Source: Anabaena subtropica FACHB-260
Lineage (GTDB): Bacteria; Cyanobacteriota; Cyanobacteriia; Cyanobacteriales; Nostocaceae
NCBI RefSeq assembly: GCF_014697105.1
Contig: NZ_JACJRF010000006.1
Coordinates: 1 to 64,000 of the forward strand
Reading direction: 5' to 3'
Length of the DNA: 64,000 nt
Within the stretch, counting starts at the first letter, position 1; each line of letters starts with the position of its first letter. Shown one piece after another: positions 63,255-64,000 of the stretch. The position numbers and the translations under genes were made by a program. The notes beneath the pieces are model-generated. The model was not told the origin of the DNA and did not search any database. It saw only the letters and a program-made list of their open reading frames with translations.

Positions 63255-64000
63255 TCAAAGCCTGTATTGGCGATAGACCTGGCTAGCAGCACGATGTACT
63301 AGGGAATGTCGCCAAACTAGTGATGTCATATCATCAGCGTAACCACCACCAATGACGCAGGCGACGGGGTAGCCTGTACCTACACAGGTACTCAAAACCT
63401 GCATTTCCCGACGGAAAATTCCCGTATCAGTTAAGGCTAGTTTACCTAAGCGATCGCCTATATGCGGATCAACGCCAGCATCATAAAATACTAAGTCTGG
63501 TTTGATATCTGACAGCAAATCTGGTAAGTAAATCGCCAAGGTTTGTAGGTAAGCGTCATCTTCCATTCCCACAGGTAGGGGAACATCTAAATCACTATGT
63601 TGCTTAGTTCCAGGGAAGTTGACTTCACAGTGCATGGAGAATGTAAATACACTGTCATCATCTTGAAAAATAAACGCCGTACCGTCTCCTTGATGGACAT
63701 CCAAATCCACAATCAAGATTTTTTGCGCGAGTCCCTGTTTTTGGAGAACACGACAGGCGATCGCTAAATCGTTGAAAATACAAAAACCAGAACCATAACT
63801 GGGAAAAGCATGATGAGTACCACCGGCTGTATTGCAAGCTAAACCTTGGCTAAGTGCTAACTGTGCTGTAAGTATCGTTCCACCCACGGCTATGCAGGTA
63901 CGATTTGCTAACCCTGGACTCCACGGTAAACCAATACGACGCTGTGCTTTAGCATCTAGTGTCCCTTGACAGTAGGCTTGCACATAGTCTGGGGTGTGAA
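63255..64000 (-). CDS. Histone deacetylase-family (class II-like) protein, 5' end beyond window
   Basis: GGTHHAFPSYGSGFCIFNDLAIA, ILIVDLDVHQGDGTAFIF, VFYDAGVDPHIGDRLGKL, VIGGGYADD. Frame stays open to the window edge (HTPDYVQAYCQG). Confidence 0.93.
   Translation of the reverse strand, partial: HTPDYVQAYCQGTLDAKAQRRIGLPWSPGLANRTCIAVGGTILTAQLALSQGLACNTAGGTHHAFPSYGSGFCIFNDLAIACRVLQKQGLAQKILIVDLDVHQGDGTAFIFQDDDSVFTFSMHCEVNFPGTKQHSDLDVPLPVGMEDDAYLQTLAIYLPDLLSDIKPDLVFYDAGVDPHIGDRLGKLALTDTGIFRREMQVLSTCVGTGYPVACVIGGGYADDMTSLVWRHSLVHRAASQVYRQYRL

Overview
This is a chromosomal window from a filamentous, Nostoc/Anabaena-type cyanobacterium. The evidence is many GCGATCGC (HIP1) sites, heptameric STRR repeats, and acsF, ndhH, Psb34-like and CruA-family genes. 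About 50 coding regions are supported, plus an SRP (4.5S-like) RNA, a probable chromosomal origin (cluster of TTTTCCACA DnaA boxes between dnaN and pdxH), terminator-like hairpins and several dispersed repeat families. Most of the window is housekeeping: polA, dnaA, dnaN, hemC, glgA, ispH, thiO-thiG, cimA, rsmH, trmL, gshA. The observations most worth a second look are: (1) the oriC-like DnaA-box cluster upstream of dnaN; (2) start codons of several genes lying inside heptamer repeats of the form ATGACTA; (3) a cluster of ndhH, a stand-alone DXCF-type cyanobacteriochrome GAF protein, a MidA/NDUFAF7-like methyltransferase and an unannotated 31-aa membrane peptide, with the Arg methylated in mitochondrial NDUFS2 conserved in NdhH; (4) in-frame low-complexity inserts in three enzymes that resemble the intergenic CTCCC-type repeats; (5) two short ORFs missing from the supplied track (a Psb34-like protein and the 31-aa peptide); (6) a histidine-kinase-like protein with degenerate ATP-binding motifs. 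I found no CRISPR array, prophage, transposase or clear defence system.
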